From: Glandiceps talaboti
Taxonomy: Eukaryota > Hemichordata > Enteropneusta > Spengelidae
DNA: 64,000 nucleotides
Reading direction: 5' to 3'
Assembly: GCF_964340395.1 (NCBI RefSeq)
Contig: NC_135559.1
Coordinates: 8,514,759-8,578,758 of the forward strand
Position 1 is the stretch's first letter, and each line of letters starts with the position of its first letter. This document shows, piece by piece, positions 12,100 to 24,389 of the stretch. The position numbers and the translations under genes were made by a program. The notes beneath the pieces were generated by a model that worked only from the letters and a program-made list of their open reading frames with translations, was not told where the DNA came from and ran no database searches.

Positions 12100-12120
12100 T
12101 ACATACATACATACATACAC
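11835..12120. repeat. (CA)n and (ACAT)n compound microsatellite
   Basis: A short CA run precedes about 60 ACAT units with occasional ACAC, ACGT and CTAC interruptions. Open frames of 90-142 codons on both strands consist of this repeat. Confidence 0.97.
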
Positions 12121-14289
12121 ATTATCTTTTGAAATTAGGATAATGGCTTTGAAGCTTTCTTACGTTTGTCAATTGTATCATTTCAATTAGTATTGAATAA
12201 ATCCGTGAGTCTTCCGACCAACGTAAACAACATGACCGGAAGGAGTTACGGTTTACCATTCATTTATAATATCAGGATCTATAATTCAGGCTTGTTTTTC
12301 AACAAGACGAGGTGAAGTAAACTATAAAACGTGCAACCTTGCCTATACAATAATGAAATCACAAAGTGTCTACTTAAAGTATAGTACTAGTAGCTTGTGC
12401 CTAATCCCTCTGTCGCATCTTACATGTATTGCATCGTGTGATTATCGGTCGCTAAAGATATACAAACGAATAGAAAGTTATTACATTGTATCACACGAGG
12501 TTTTTATGTGTAGCTAGCGATGAAAAGGTGAGACTTTCTTTGTGTAACCAAGCTTAGCGACATCTGCCAGCTCAGTGCTTGTGATGAGGTTCTGCTTGTT
12601 TCGACAAGAAATACACCTGCTCAGTAAAGGACTCAGATCACTAACAGAAGTCTGAGGTAAAGAGAGTGTACCCACTGCTCTATTTATCTAGTAATATCCA
12701 AAAACTGAAAACAACTCCTTTCACCATCACTATATACACAGATAGTATCTTACACAAAATGTAAAATGTTCACTGTTACGTTAGGAAAAAAGGGACCTGC
12801 AGATCTGATACACAACATAAAAAGCATAAAAAATGACGAATTTAATGTATATGTCTTTTGACAGGATCCTACCCAAGTTGTCTTGTCAAAATAATTCGTA
12901 ATCTTTGCTTCCATTGGATACTTAGAAGTTCGCAAGATTTTTCTCAAAACTTTCCCGACAAATCTCCTAAAAACGAATCGATTAGGTTCTTTTAATAGGA
13001 ACTTATTCAGGTAGGTAGACTCTAACAAGGCGGGATTGTAACGCCAAATGCTACAAGTAGGTGTCGTCAAAAACTAATAAAGAGTTTACGCATGCGTGTC
13101 ATGATTGAGGGTGTCTTTTTGATAGGTCGAAGTGACGTTTGACCTACACTTTAGCTCGTACTCGGTTGTCGAGCACACACAAAACGATAATATTTACACA
13201 TGAAAGAGAGATAAATTACATGTTTTGGTGCGTTTATCCAAAAATGTTTATTCTTCAGTTGAAAATGACACCAATTGACTTGTTTGAAAGTGAAAGTTAT
13301 ACCGGTCAAACTTTGAGTGACGGCGACGTCGCGGTGGTGGTAGGGGGGTGGTCGGGGTTTTGTTGGTCTGTCGAATAGTGACGGCGTTTTGTTTGCTTGG
13401 GTAGAAATGCTTTCACCGCTCAAACTTTATCCTGTAACAATTGAACAAATGAAACTGTTTGGACAAAAGCGAGGTCTTTGACGTTGACGACATGTAGTGC
13501 CATGAGTCCGATAGAATGTTGTCCCAGTCCCCGTAGGCGAGCGCTTCTGTAATAAAACCTAGGTGGCAACTCGTTCTGATGTTAGAAATATTGAACTGTT
13601 GCAAAGAAGCGCCTATATACGTCATTCCTTTTTTCATCCCATGGCTTAATGCGCCATGCCATGGAAGGTCTATTGACTTGTTGTCATGGAAACCATATTA
13701 AATAGGCATGTTTTGAGTGTCGGATAGACTAGGTGTTGTTAGCACTCAGCGGCGGCCATCAATACCGTTTTCAAATAGATTTCAAACGACGTACAAAGGC
13801 AATGAATTGTTGGTGCTCCCCGGTATTGTTAACTAATCAAAGGCCCTCTTGTTGATATCTTTATTCTATTTTAACAATTGCTACATTTACTTACTTCGAC
13901 TAACACCATTAACCCAGTGAAAACCTATTCAAATGCCAGCTAAGATTTCTATAGAAACGCATAGGGTTGTGTTTTGCGCACTTCAATTCACCTATCAGTG
14001 AGGGAAATTCACTTGAAGAAAAAAGACAAGTGAGAAAAGAGTGTGCAAATACAGGATTGAATGCCTTCGCTATTTGGTAGCGGGGTCTTTGTCATTTGCT
14101 CGGCCTGTTCGACTATTCATCTCTGAATAGGTATTTTTGTTATAATACTAACGTACAAAAGCCAGTAGTTCTCATTGTATAGACTACCATCTGGTGACCG
14201 AACAATACTACTAAATTATCCCGCTGTCTCAGTCCTTACAATAAAGATCCCATTTTGCTTATTGGTCGTTTCTCTTTCTGTCGTGGTGT
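12121..14289. other. Mostly unique sequence, no supported gene
   Basis: No tandem or dispersed repeat was recognised. A 106-codon frame at 12750-13070 on the minus strand and frames of 74-90 codons near 13.2-13.6 kb have no recognisable motif and overlap others on the opposite strand. An X-box-like palindrome GTTGTCATGGAAAC lies at 13680-13693. Confidence 0.5.
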
Positions 14290-14625
14290 AAGATTGCAAC
14301 GACCGTCGCCTGTATTAACCATTATGCGTGTAACTCTGTGCTGTTGTGACGTTCATTTCACGACAGTCTGTCGTCGGCGGGTTTGTTTTCCCGCTTCGGA
14401 AGGGACTAGCAGGATTTAGTGTGGCGTTCCAGAGTCACTTTTAATCTGTGTGTGTAGTGCACTGACCTAATGTTGTTGTGTGTTTCGTCTGACTCGGAAT
14501 ATAGCGGAACGTCGGACCGTGCGCTGTCAAGTTAAGTTGCGTGTGCGAGAGAGCGGGAGATTACACGCCGTAGTGAGCTGACGACATCTCCTATCTGACG
14601 TAGCCGGAACTTGACGAAATGAGCA
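14290..14625 (+). other. Candidate 5' exon (untranslated leader with short coding start)
   Basis: This segment is visibly richer in G+C and CpG than its surroundings (e.g. GTCGTCGGCGGG, GGAACGTCGGACCGTGCGC). It ends with ACGAAATGAGCA|GTAAGTAGG: an ATG at 14619 followed after seven nucleotides by a strong splice-donor match. A first exon whose coding part is only ATG AGC A is common in animal genes. No TATA box or downstream exon was identified, so transcription start, gene and product are unknown. Confidence 0.22.
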
Positions 14626-14759
14626 GTAAGTAGGCGTTATTTTCATTGCTGTGATTTTAAGTGCAGGTCTACTTGTGAGGTGGGAATTTAGGGTGCGTAC
14701 TGTCAGGTGTATTAGGGTAGAGGTGGGAAGGCCATTCCGTGTCACGCTCATCAGTCAGT

Positions 14760-16500
14760 CGAGTGCCACTGCGGAACTCCCAAAGGATGACGTAGTTATG
14801 CTATAGGTGTTCCCAGAAACGTCTCCCCAACATCCTGAAGTTGCTGAACCTCCTCGTTGCGAAATTTTCGGGGTGATGACAGTTTCGATTTTGAAGGTTT
14901 AAAAATATGTTTATTTAGAAAGAAGGCGTTACCCTCTAAGGACGTGTAGCTCTTACGATAGATATACATGACAGATGGTAAGGGTATCCCTATATCTAGG
15001 CCTCTCTCTGAATTCTCGACGTAGACCGGTCACCACCTAATTTTTTGACAAGGGGCTAGCTCAACTCTCCGTCACAAAATACGCATTTTTTTCGATGTCA
15101 ACTGGCTTTTTTTTCTTCAAAAAGTAACGTCTGTCTGCATCGACTTGTTCGACATATGACATTTCTCACTGTAACCTACATTCCCTACGTCTGTGGATGG
15201 CCTAATATACCAAAAACATATTTAGCGACGAGAAATTTAGAAATGTACGACTCATAGACCGATAACGAAAAGAAAGAATACCTCGTTTAAACTGTTGCCA
15301 ACATGGCTGCCGTATTTTCTCGTTTTTTACATCGCTTTTTTTCTATTTTCAATGGTCGATGGATAGCCTGCCTATATGTATTGTCATGCTGAATGAAACC
15401 CTTTCATATTATTACCTATAGTCAATTTGGAGTGGCAATCTGCTGCAAAAAACGTCATTTTCCTGTCAAAAAATGCTTCCATTTTGGACCCATTTAGGAT
15501 ATTTTGAAGGATCAATGTCATCGCACACGACTAATACAAATATTACAAAAAATCGCATCCGCTATCGATCAGATTTTAGACAAGAGACCAGTTAAAAACA
15601 TGAACACGCTATTGATATGCAAATGAATTAGTGACGTCATCTCTTATGTCGATCGACATTGAGTTCTTTTATTTCCTTGATGTATCAAGACTTTGTTCAA
15701 CGGCCACTAGATGGCGATATGACCATGATTTCATAAGAGTTAGAAAAAAAAACATTACTAGAAAAATACATCATTAAAGGGATACAATAGATACATCTTC
15801 TTGGGGCCTCTATTTTTTGAAAAAACTACTTGTATCATTCTCCATGGTGAGAAATATTTTTTTTTTTTGGATTCTGACATAATTCTCGTTCATTTTTTTA
15901 AAAAAAAACGTCTAAATAACTATGACTTTTTTCAGCCCAAAACAATTACGTCATCATGCCACATTTTAATTACCATTGCACTTCTAACTGAATCAGTCAG
16001 ACGAAGTAGCATATGTTTATCCATGCTACTAACTTGATGACGTATGTTTTTTTTGTGTTCAAAACAATTACATCATCATGGATCCTTATACTCAGTGATC
16101 ATTGAGAGTAATACTTAGTTGCTTAAAGTCACCAAACATGATTTTAGAAAATTTTAGAAAATTTTTGGAAAATAAGATAAACAAAGAAAAACTAAAAGTT
16201 GCAGAATTTGTCATCCACTTATGTTTAAATTCAAAAATAAATGAAATAGTGACTCTTATTAATCACTTTTATTATTAATAAAAATGTACTTATTAAACCA
16301 TATTTAATCATAACTAGTAACCGGCGATCTTATTAATTAAAATAATGATTCCATGATATAATATTTGGGCATACCTAGGAATTGTTATCGGCATTAGGAT
16401 CGGAGAGTAACGAAATTATTATCACTGAGCAAAAATATTTTGAGAAGATGATTTTATTTTCTCTTTGATGGAAATTAAATGATAAATGTTATGTTTTCTT
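14760..16500. other. Unique AT-rich sequence, no gene seen
   Basis: No supported exon. Two copies of a 25-bp block (CAAAACAATTACGTCATCAT at about 15940 and CAAAACAATTACATCATCAT at about 16060) lie 120 bp apart. A perfect 8-bp stem AGTAGCAT...ATGCTACT lies near 16005-16030. GTGACGTCAT (CRE-like) is present at about 15630. Confidence 0.45.
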
Positions 16501-16639
16501 GTAGAACATATTTGGAAAGGGGTAGGAGAACTCGATGGGACGAGGGGTTTAGACCCCTTTAATATGATATAATTACATAAATTATATTAGATTTTTTTTC
16601 AAAAATTGGCAATTCTGTTAAGATAACAATTTAAAAACA

Positions 16640-16864
16640 ATGAGAAACAGATATCTCTACATATTTGGTGGCGAATGTGAACTTCCACGGCGTTTAACAC
16701 CCGAGAAGTTAGTATATCTGAGAAGTTCAGAGAGAATTTACGTAGATATTTTTGGCGGGAAAATTCTTGATAAAACCATGGACAGGTCCCTTCCACTGTC
16801 TATGCAACGACTGGGGCACTACTTTAACACTGTCAGGAGGAGTCGTTGTGTCATTAAACCGTAG
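16640..16864 (+). CDS. Unassigned 74-codon open frame
   Basis: The frame has a mixed composition with two similar short segments (YLYIFGGE and YVDIFGGK about 30 residues apart), ending in a basic stretch (RRSRCVIKP). It spans a GGCGGGAA word at 16754. The internal similarity may reflect an old duplication in the DNA rather than a protein. No family is recognised; coding status is doubtful. Confidence 0.12.
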   Translation: MRNRYLYIFGGECELPRRLTPEKLVYLRSSERIYVDIFGGKILDKTMDRSLPLSMQRLGHYFNTVRRSRCVIKP

Positions 16865-16949
16865 CAGGTCTTTATCATGTAGAGGTGTTCGTTGTCAAAG
16901 GTTAAGACTGTCAACTGCACTTTGTGAAATGGCGATGGAATCGTAACTT

Positions 16950-17980
16950 TTTTATTAGTGTATTGATTCAGCTTCTTTTTCCAATGAAACATTATCAGGT
17001 GAATGGGAACCAAAGTTTCGAACCTGTCGGCTTTTGTCGTGGAGTGAAAAAGTTCAGTATCGATTCCACAAGCACCGATAGAAGACGGACATGACCCAAT
17101 TTGATATATAGTCACAGTGTGTGCTTCCAGCCAGTCAAAAAGACACACTGGTTGTTAATTCAAGGCACGATTCTAACCTAAGTTCACTTCACCGGAGGAA
17201 TGTGACAGTAACTCATTGCCCGAGGTCGTTGCATACCCTGATTGTACCACCCAGAAAGTTGTTTACATAGTACAGTGAGACGATGACTTTTAGAGAATAT
17301 AGGTCGGTAGAGGGCGTGCTTCAACGGACTAAAACACCTGTTGATTTACGCGACACACGACTCGGAAGTAAATCAAAGAATCAGCGCCAAAGTACTTAGT
17401 GGAGTTTGGAATTTAAACGATGCATGTTCCAAGTTTTGTCGTAAATTTGAAACGATGGTGATTTTTTATTTAATGGAGCATGTTTTTTCGTCGTTCAAAA
17501 TGACGGCTTAGTGATTTGTCGCCGTTGCTGCTCTCCTCAAGGATTACTCGGTTGAATTAACTGTAAGCTTAAACAAGCTTTTAAGACAAAACTTAACCCC
17601 AAAATAAAAAAATAAACCAACCAAAAAACAGCAACAACAAACAAACAAACAAACAAACCAGTACACAAACCAGTATCAAAACAAAACTGAACCAAAAAAC
17701 GCGAACGATGGTTGGGTTGATGACAAGTATTTTTGTTGTCCTCAATTCGTGTACTTCATATGTCACTCAGAAGCTGTAGGCATTGAACGCATGCGTACAG
17801 AACTACAAATAATACCATAACCACATGTTTGTCATTTAGAGTCGTGTAAAAAATATATTGACAAACGAATGTACTATATGTACAACGAAAATTAATAGCT
17901 TTGAAAAATGGAAAATGGGGTGAAGGGCAGCTTAGGAGATTATTATGGATGATGAGAACAGTGTATGGAGATATCCGTAC
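16950..17980. other. Unique sequence with short (CAAA)n
   Basis: No gene supported. A (CAAA)n run lies at about 17636-17658. A 109-codon minus-strand frame at 16819-17148 is unremarkable. Confidence 0.45.
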
Positions 17981-17984
17981 TTTG

Positions 17985-18672
17985 ACTGGAGTCTATAGCA
18001 AAATTGATACATTGTGATACATTGTAATACACTGTGACACAAAATACAGTGAGACACAATATATATTTTCGTTTGACTGGCGTCTGTAACAAAAATTGAT
18101 ACATTGTGATACACTGTTACACAAAATACAGTGAGACAATATGTTTTCGTTTGATGGAGTCTATAACAAAAATTGATACATTGTGATACATTGTAATACA
18201 CTGTGACACAAAATACAGTGAGACACAATATATATTTTCGTTTGACTGGAGTCTGTAACAAAAATTGATACATTGTGATACACTTACACAAAATACAGTG
18301 AGACAATATGTTTTCGTTTGATGGAGTCTATAACAAAAATTGATAAATTGTGATACATTGTAATACACTGTGACACAAAATACAGTGAGACACAATATAT
18401 ATTTTCGTTTGACTGGCGTCTGTATCAAAAATTGATACATTGTGATACACTTACACAAAATACAGTGAGACAATATGTTTTCGTTTGATGGAGTCTATAA
18501 CAAAAATTGATAAATTGTGATACATTGTAATACACTGTGACACAAAATACAGTGAGACACAATATATGTTTTCGTTTGACTGGAGTCTGTAACAAAAATT
18601 GATACATTGTGATACACTGTAATACACTATGACACAAAATACAGTGAGACACAATATGTGTTTTCGTTTGCG
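17985..18672. repeat. Satellite-like array with dimeric higher-order unit (about 167 bp)
   Basis: Monomers start at GAGTCTRTAACAAAAATTGA, at about 17987, 18080, 18158, 18249, 18323, 18416, 18490 and 18583. The spacing alternates between about 93 and 74-78 bp. Long monomers contain ACATTGTAATACACTGTGAC and GAGACACAATATATATTTTC. Short ones lack one ACATTGTAA step and read GAGACAATATGTTTTCGTTT. Neighbouring long-short pairs are more alike than a long is to a short, which is the signature of a higher-order repeat. The cysteine-rich minus-strand frames of 67-124 codons are read-through of the array. Confidence 0.92.
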
Positions 18673-18682
18673 GATTTACAAC

Positions 18683-19178
18683 CAATTTCACCTAACCATA
18701 CCGATACCTTGTATATAAATTTTATGTTCATTGGTAAATAAAGACAAAACTTAAGTATTACATAATGCCAAACAAAAAAAAATATGTAGTTCCAAAACAA
18801 AACACTTTTATGTATTCGAGAAAAAAATATAATCGCGAAAATTGTGAAGTCTCATGAGAAATAGTGGATGCATAAACTGACATCAACTTTAAAAGACAAT
18901 GTAAAACTGTTCTCCCAATCTGTAATGGCTGTACATCTGATGAGAAGAAACCAATAACACAGAGACCATATGGAAAACAAGGGAAAACCTGAACTAGACA
19001 CTCATATATGAAAAAAAAGTATGAAAAATATATAATAAAAAATATACCTACCTCATCTATTCTAAAATAGATCGTAATCGGAACCACACAATTTTTTTGT
19101 TAGGTCTTATCTAACAACATTGTAAAAACCAAAACTACACTTGTCATACAATTTTTTCGGTGAGGTTAGGTGAAATTG
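18683..19178. mobile_element. Outer inverted-repeat element enclosing MITE A copy 2
   Basis: Terminal inverted repeats of 22 bp (18683-18704 and 19157-19178) match at 20 positions; the core is CAATTTCACCTAACC. Between them sits family A copy 2. This may be a second small element into which A inserted, or an A copy with an extended palindromic flank. The left end starts about 10 bp after the satellite array stops. Confidence 0.6.
18768..19106 (+). mobile_element. MITE-like element, family A copy 2
   Basis: The interior words AAATAGTGGATGC, CTGTTCTCCCAATCTGTAAT, GGCTGTACATCTGATG and GAACTAGACACTCA match copy 1 at 2062-2436. The right end GGAACCACACAATTTTTTTG pairs with the left AACAAAAAAAAATATGTAGT at reduced identity. 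It lies inside the outer inverted repeat. Confidence 0.75.
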
Positions 19179-19386
19179 AGTATAAAACTCAACACACTTT
19201 AGGAATATTTTGGTTAAAGTCACGTCTGTATCTATAATACACCGTTATACCAGTTGTCATTTCCTTTTTGGTGGTCGGTCGATGTTCATTGTAGCGGTCA
19301 GTAACTTTACTCAACTCTTTAACGATGGTGATATGTAATTTTTACAACGACGTAATATCTACACCAAGTTTTACTAAGTTTATTCG

Positions 19387-19587
19387 TTGAGTGAGTGATT
19401 GATTGAGTGAGTGAGTGAGTGAGTGAGTGAGTGAGTGAGTGAGTGAGTGAGTGAGTGAGTGAGTGAGTGAGTGAGTGGGTGATGAGTGGGTGGGTGGGTG
19501 AGGAGTGAGTGAATAAGTGAGTGAGTGAATGAGTGAGTGGGTGGGTGGGTGAGTGAGTGAGTGAGTGAGTGAGTGAGTGAGTGATTA

Positions 19588-19655
<68 letters not shown>
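19387..19655. repeat. (GAGT)n then (GATT)n compound microsatellite
   Basis: About 190 bp of GAGT units with GGGT variants, changing to about 16 GATT units near 19590. The repetitive Thr-His-Ser-Leu and Ser-Ile-Asn-Gln frames on the minus strand are artefacts. Confidence 0.97.
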
Positions 19656-19656
<1 letters not shown>

Positions 19657-20418
19657 CTGTCTGACTAACTTGCTGATTGATTGATCTTCTCATATGAACC
19701 TAATATAACAAACCTCAGAAATAGTCACCGTTTTTTTACTTTCTGAAGATGACTGAACATAATATTAATATCTTTAATTCTCAATCAATGACAATGTTTT
19801 CACATATGCATATTTCCTTAAGTTAGTGACGTCATATTGCTTACAATGATGGCTACTCGTTGGAGAATAGAGGCAATGGTTAAATTTCATTAAAAAATTA
19901 TTATGACGATTCCTGTCAATGTGTCACAATAGCCAGATATTTCTGTGAGGGCGTTCTGACACTTGTTTCACTTTCGTTTGGTGTTTCGGCGGGATCTATC
20001 AGTTTAGGAGGAATATTATACAATTTCAATTCGTTTTGCGAAGAATGTTTTGTTCACTCACATCATAACCAAGAAAGTGACTATTAATGATTTGAAATGG
20101 GTTTGCTCAGAAATATCAAAAAAAAATGAATCAACAGAAGACAGTGCTAGTTGATTAGTCAGGACGGTTGAAATGTTACCGACCAGTTACGTGTAAATAG
20201 CCTCGTATCTAGTCGTTCTGGGATTTTGATTATCGTTTCCCGCCACAAATTTCCACACGACTATAGACTAGGCTGTAATGAAGTTGAATAATCGCAGTAG
20301 ATTCTGAAAAATGTTCTATAATAACAAATAATTTGATTTCACACGACCCCCCCCCCTTCCCTTTATATAGTGCAAAACAAATAATTTGACTAAGAATTCA
20401 AATTTTGTGAACTTGATT
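19656..20418. other. Unique sequence, no gene seen
   Basis: Nothing coding is supported. It contains a GTGACGTCAT word near 19828, a TTCCCGCC word at 20237 and a 10-base C run near 20348. Confidence 0.45.
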
Positions 20419-20680
20419 GTTGTATCTCATCTTTATTTTGGTTTTGATAAAATGGCGTCAATATGATATTTAGATGGTTTGTCCGCTATTAAGACTCATG
20501 AAGTATCGTCAAAACCCGTTGTATCTCATCGTTATTTAGATTTTGATAAAATGGCGTCAATATGAGATTTAGATGGTTTGTCCGCTATTAAGACTCGTGA
20601 CGTATTGTCATAACCCGATGTATCCTCTCATTTAACACTTTTATTTTGATTTTGAAAAAATAGCGTCAAAATGCACTTCT
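20419..20680. repeat. Minisatellite of 100 bp, about 2.6 copies
   Basis: Two nearly identical units (20419-20518, 20519-20618) contain TTTTGATAAAATGGCGTCAA and TTTAGATGGTTTGTCCGCTA, followed by a diverged partial unit. Confidence 0.9.
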
Positions 20681-21089
20681 TTCCCTATACATGTCTTGAT
20701 ATAGTCTTTCACGAAAAAACGTATTGTCAAAATAACTCTGGCACGTTTTATATTTAGTTAATAATACCGTTGAGGGCGTAATTCATACTCCTTGTAAACG
20801 TGACTCGTCCGTCCGACCACAGATGGCGGGATTGGCAATATAGCATACATAACATTGCTATCACAACAGATTCAATTTCTTATCTATAATCTTAAGATGG
20901 TATGATATTCATGAATATAATCTTTGTGTAGTAAATGAATTTAGGAAAATATCGAGATTAGAATGACTAAGTATATATAACAAGGAACCGTGTATTAATA
21001 GTGTTGCATATATTTTGTTATGACTTATGTTATGCTATGTACTATGGTGTCATCTTTTGTAGCTCTTGAATTCCGTTGTGTGGTCTTGT

Positions 21090-21205
21090 TTTGTTTTCAA
21101 TATCGGATTACACGCGTCATTGACTGTGTTTGAGCGATGCTGCCTGGTTTGATTTCCAGTATCTCAGTTTACACGTGTCGTTTACTGTGTTTGAGCGATG
21201 CTGAG
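21090..21205. repeat. Tandem duplication of about 57 bp
   Basis: Two units end in GTGTTTGAGCGATGCTG and share the TTACACGYGTC step. The unit boundary is at about 21147. Confidence 0.8.
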
Positions 21206-21566
21206 AGTCCTTATATTATCTTCAAAATCTTAATAATAATGGAGTTACAATTGTTTCAATTATCTTTACATTAAAACACTCAGATGGTCGGATGAGATAA
21301 CAATGCCTTTGACCTTGAAACTAGGAAGTAATGACAGTCATTTATTTCCATACAACTCTATATACGACTTGATTTGTAGGATGAAACATCTGCCGTAGTA
21401 AAAAAAAAATATTACAAGCCGGACATTGAACTTGGTGCAATAATCTTATTTGCAAAATTGAGACAGAGTCACCTGCGACATGATTCAAACTAGATTATCT
21501 TGCCCGGCTGTCTTTGAAAGAAGGCTTTCGTTCTTGATTCTGACGCAGAGTGACACTGATAGATCT

Positions 21567-21592
21567 TGATTGATTGATTGCTTAATTGGTTA

Positions 21593-21626
<34 letters not shown>
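21567..21626. repeat. (GATT)n microsatellite
   Basis: About 12 GATT units, partly interrupted. Confidence 0.95.
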
Positions 21627-21837
21627 GTGTCTAATGACAACGGAAACAAAGTCACGTGATAACAGCATGGAAAGGGAAAAGGGAAGATCACCCATGGAAT
21701 TTGCCTTGAATCCATAGGTAAAAATTGAAACTAAGGTTTGCATATCTGAACACTGTGTAAAGGAAAACGCGGTACGCTGTACCTTAGACGTGTCATACAT
21801 TTTCGAATCTTTCTGCGATGACAATGTATTAAACCTA

Positions 21838-21869
<32 letters not shown>

Positions 21870-21980
21870 ACATCAACATCAACATCAACAACAACAACAA
21901 CAACAAGAACAACAACAACAACAACAACCACCACCACCACCACGACGACAACGACGATGACGACACTAACAATAACAACA
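21838..21980. repeat. (CAT)n-(CAA)n-(CCA)n compound trinucleotide array
   Basis: CAT units grade into CAACAT, CAA, CCA and CGA triplets. The Val/Asp-rich minus-strand frame is an artefact. Confidence 0.95.
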
Positions 21981-22135
21981 TTTTGTCGGTAAATTTTTGA
22001 GAGTAATTGATGTGTTATGCTCAATACATGTATATATATATATATATACAGAGACGATTTCAAAGTGATACTTTAAAAGTGGTCAGAATGATGAGAATTT
22101 GGCATTTATTTTGGATTTTTAATATATAAAATAAA

Positions 22136-22361
22136 TTTATCATGGCTTCCTACTTGAAAATTCAATGTTTTCACATTGAAATAACATTGGCCAGGGTCTG
22201 TGTTTGTAACTCAACACTACAAAACGCTAAAATATGTGTTAAAAAGTTTGTTATTGTACGTACACTTATAACAAACATTTTACAATTTATTGAGTTACAA
22301 ATAAGTATTTGGCGCATGTTGTTTCAAATAAGATGTTTTCAAGCAGGAAGCCATGATAAAA
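22136..22361. mobile_element. MITE-like foldback element, family B copy 1
   Basis: A 226-bp element whose ends are inverted repeats of about 25 bp (left TTTATCATGGCTTCCTACTT; right, reverse-complemented, TTTTATCATGGCTTCCTGCT). Subterminal pairing continues (TTTGTAACTCAA with GAGTTACAAATA), so most of the element can fold. No coding capacity. A diverged partial relative is at 54344-54480. Confidence 0.8.
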
Positions 22362-22378
22362 TTGTTTTTAGAAATTAG

Positions 22379-23095
22379 AAATCGAAAATAAATACTCATT
22401 CTTCATTCATATGGGCACTTTAAACAGATTGTTACTTCGGGAGCATAATTGATTTTCCAAAAAAAAGGTCAACATTTCCTCGCATGAAGAAGAAGAGTGT
22501 TTGATGTATTCTGGGCAGGAAAGCTTGGTTATCAGAAAGTGTAGCGACTCAGAACGGAAATTGTCTCACTGTCATGAATAATAGAATCTATTTTGACTCA
22601 TCGTTTCCAGTTTGTAAGTCAGACAGTCACAACCTGACAAGTCTCGGAAGCAGATGCAACTTTTCTCTGAGGCGGTTTATGGATATTTCATGATGGGTTT
22701 CTCAGTTTTAATTGGTTTACGTTAGAGAGACGCAGACTACTACTAGAATGCGGTACTTGTTTTCGTCTTTTTTCGTGTTTTCAAATTTTGCGTATAAAAA
22801 TGTGTCTTCTAATTTAATTAGTCGACTTTTTTTGTACCACAAATACTTTATAGTGAAAGGGTGCACGTGACTGCCACATCACGTGATTGCCACATTACGT
22901 AATTCGACCTATTATTATACGAGACTCAATTTTCAAATAAAAGTCTAGCGATTATTTTTTTTTCAACATGTTTACACCAAAATGTTGACATTTTGTATAC
23001 ATACCATTTTTCTGAAAGTTCGATGGTCTAGAATGAAGTGTAGATGTGTCAGTAAAGTTTATGTAAGGCAAATACTTTCAAAGTTCGTTCATTTA
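22379..23095. other. Unique AT-rich sequence, no gene seen
   Basis: No exon or repeat family was found. It contains CACGTGA words (about 22865 and 22882) separated by TGCCACAT. Confidence 0.45.
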
Positions 23096-23340
23096 TAATG
23101 GCAGGAAAATTTGTAGTTTGTCAAATTTGAAATTATTATGGCGGGAAAATTTGGAATATTTGGTAGTTTGCTCAGTTATTATGGCACGAGAGTCTGGTAG
23201 TTTGTTCAATTACTATGGCGGGAAATATTTGGCAGTTTAACCAATCATTATGGTGGATAATATTTGGTAATTTATTCCATTTTCATAGCGTGAAATATTT
23301 GGTAGTTTGTTCAATTATTATGGCGGGAAGTTTCATTCTG
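23096..23340. repeat. Minisatellite of about 40-47 bp with GGCGGGAA core, about 6 copies
   Basis: The diverged unit is ATTATGGCGGGAAAATTTGG followed by TAGTTTGTTCA. Exact GGCGGGAA occurs at 23140, 23217 and 23322; the other units carry one or two changes in the word (GGCAGGAA, GGCACGAG, GGTGGATA, AGCGTGAA). Confidence 0.85.
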
Positions 23341-23889
23341 CACTGCATCCTGAACAGTGTCCTGATAATTTTTTGCCACATTTAGAAAACAACAACACAT
23401 TCTTTTTGTAATATACCAAAAAAAATTTGTATTAACTTGACCTTGATTTTGACCTTGGATTTAATAATAAATGTAATAATGAAAGTGTTCCATTAGTAGA
23501 ATTTCCTGTTTAAAAAATTTATAATTTAATAACACATGTTCGATTTCTGATAACTCATTTAAGGTCTTGTAGAATGATGACCGCGCCAATAGGGTGCTAC
23601 CGTTGTTATCGCTTAATAACATTATGTGTATTATGCATTTAATAAATACTTGTCACTATAATGTTTCATTTATTGACACTGACGCGCACGTTTCGTTGTC
23701 TGATATACGATACCTACACCTACATATTGTTGTTTTAGCCAACCCTTGGAAAAATATAAATAACGTGAGTTTGGTCAAATTATTGCTGCTTTAATTTATT
23801 TCAGCTGTAAAACACCGACACGATGGCTGATATACAAACACTGAGAAATACATGCAGACACAATCACAGTGGAGCAAAGTAGAGCGTAA

Positions 23890-24322
23890 CACATACATAC
23901 ATACATACATACATACATACATACATACATACATACATACATACATACATACATACATACATACATGTACATACATACATACATACATACATACATACAT
24001 ACATACATACATACATACATACATACACACACATACATACACACATACATACATACATACATACATACATACATACATACACACACACATACTTACATAC
24101 ATACATACATACATACATACACACCTACCTACCTACATACATACATACATACATAAACACACATACACACATACACACATACATACATACATACATAAAT
24201 ACATAAATACATACATACATACATACATACATACATACATACATACATACATACAGACAGACAGACAGATAACGCCATCCACCCCCACCCCCACACACAG
24301 GGACACCGACACAGACACAAAC

Positions 24323-24388
<66 letters not shown>
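23890..24388. repeat. (TACA)n-(CAGA)n compound microsatellite, about 500 bp
   Basis: TACA units fill 23890-24253 with CACA, CTTA, CCTA and AAAT interruptions, then change to CAGA (24254-24269). A short CCCCCA/CACAGG segment follows, then a pure CAGA run ends at 24388. Frames of up to 196 codons across it are artefacts. Confidence 0.97.

Positions 24389-24389
<1 letters not shown>

Noticed and set aside
17932-18691. Cysteine-rich minus-strand frames of 67-124 codons
   Set aside because: They come from the 93/74-bp satellite; the dimer length is not a multiple of three, so no repeat protein frame is maintained.
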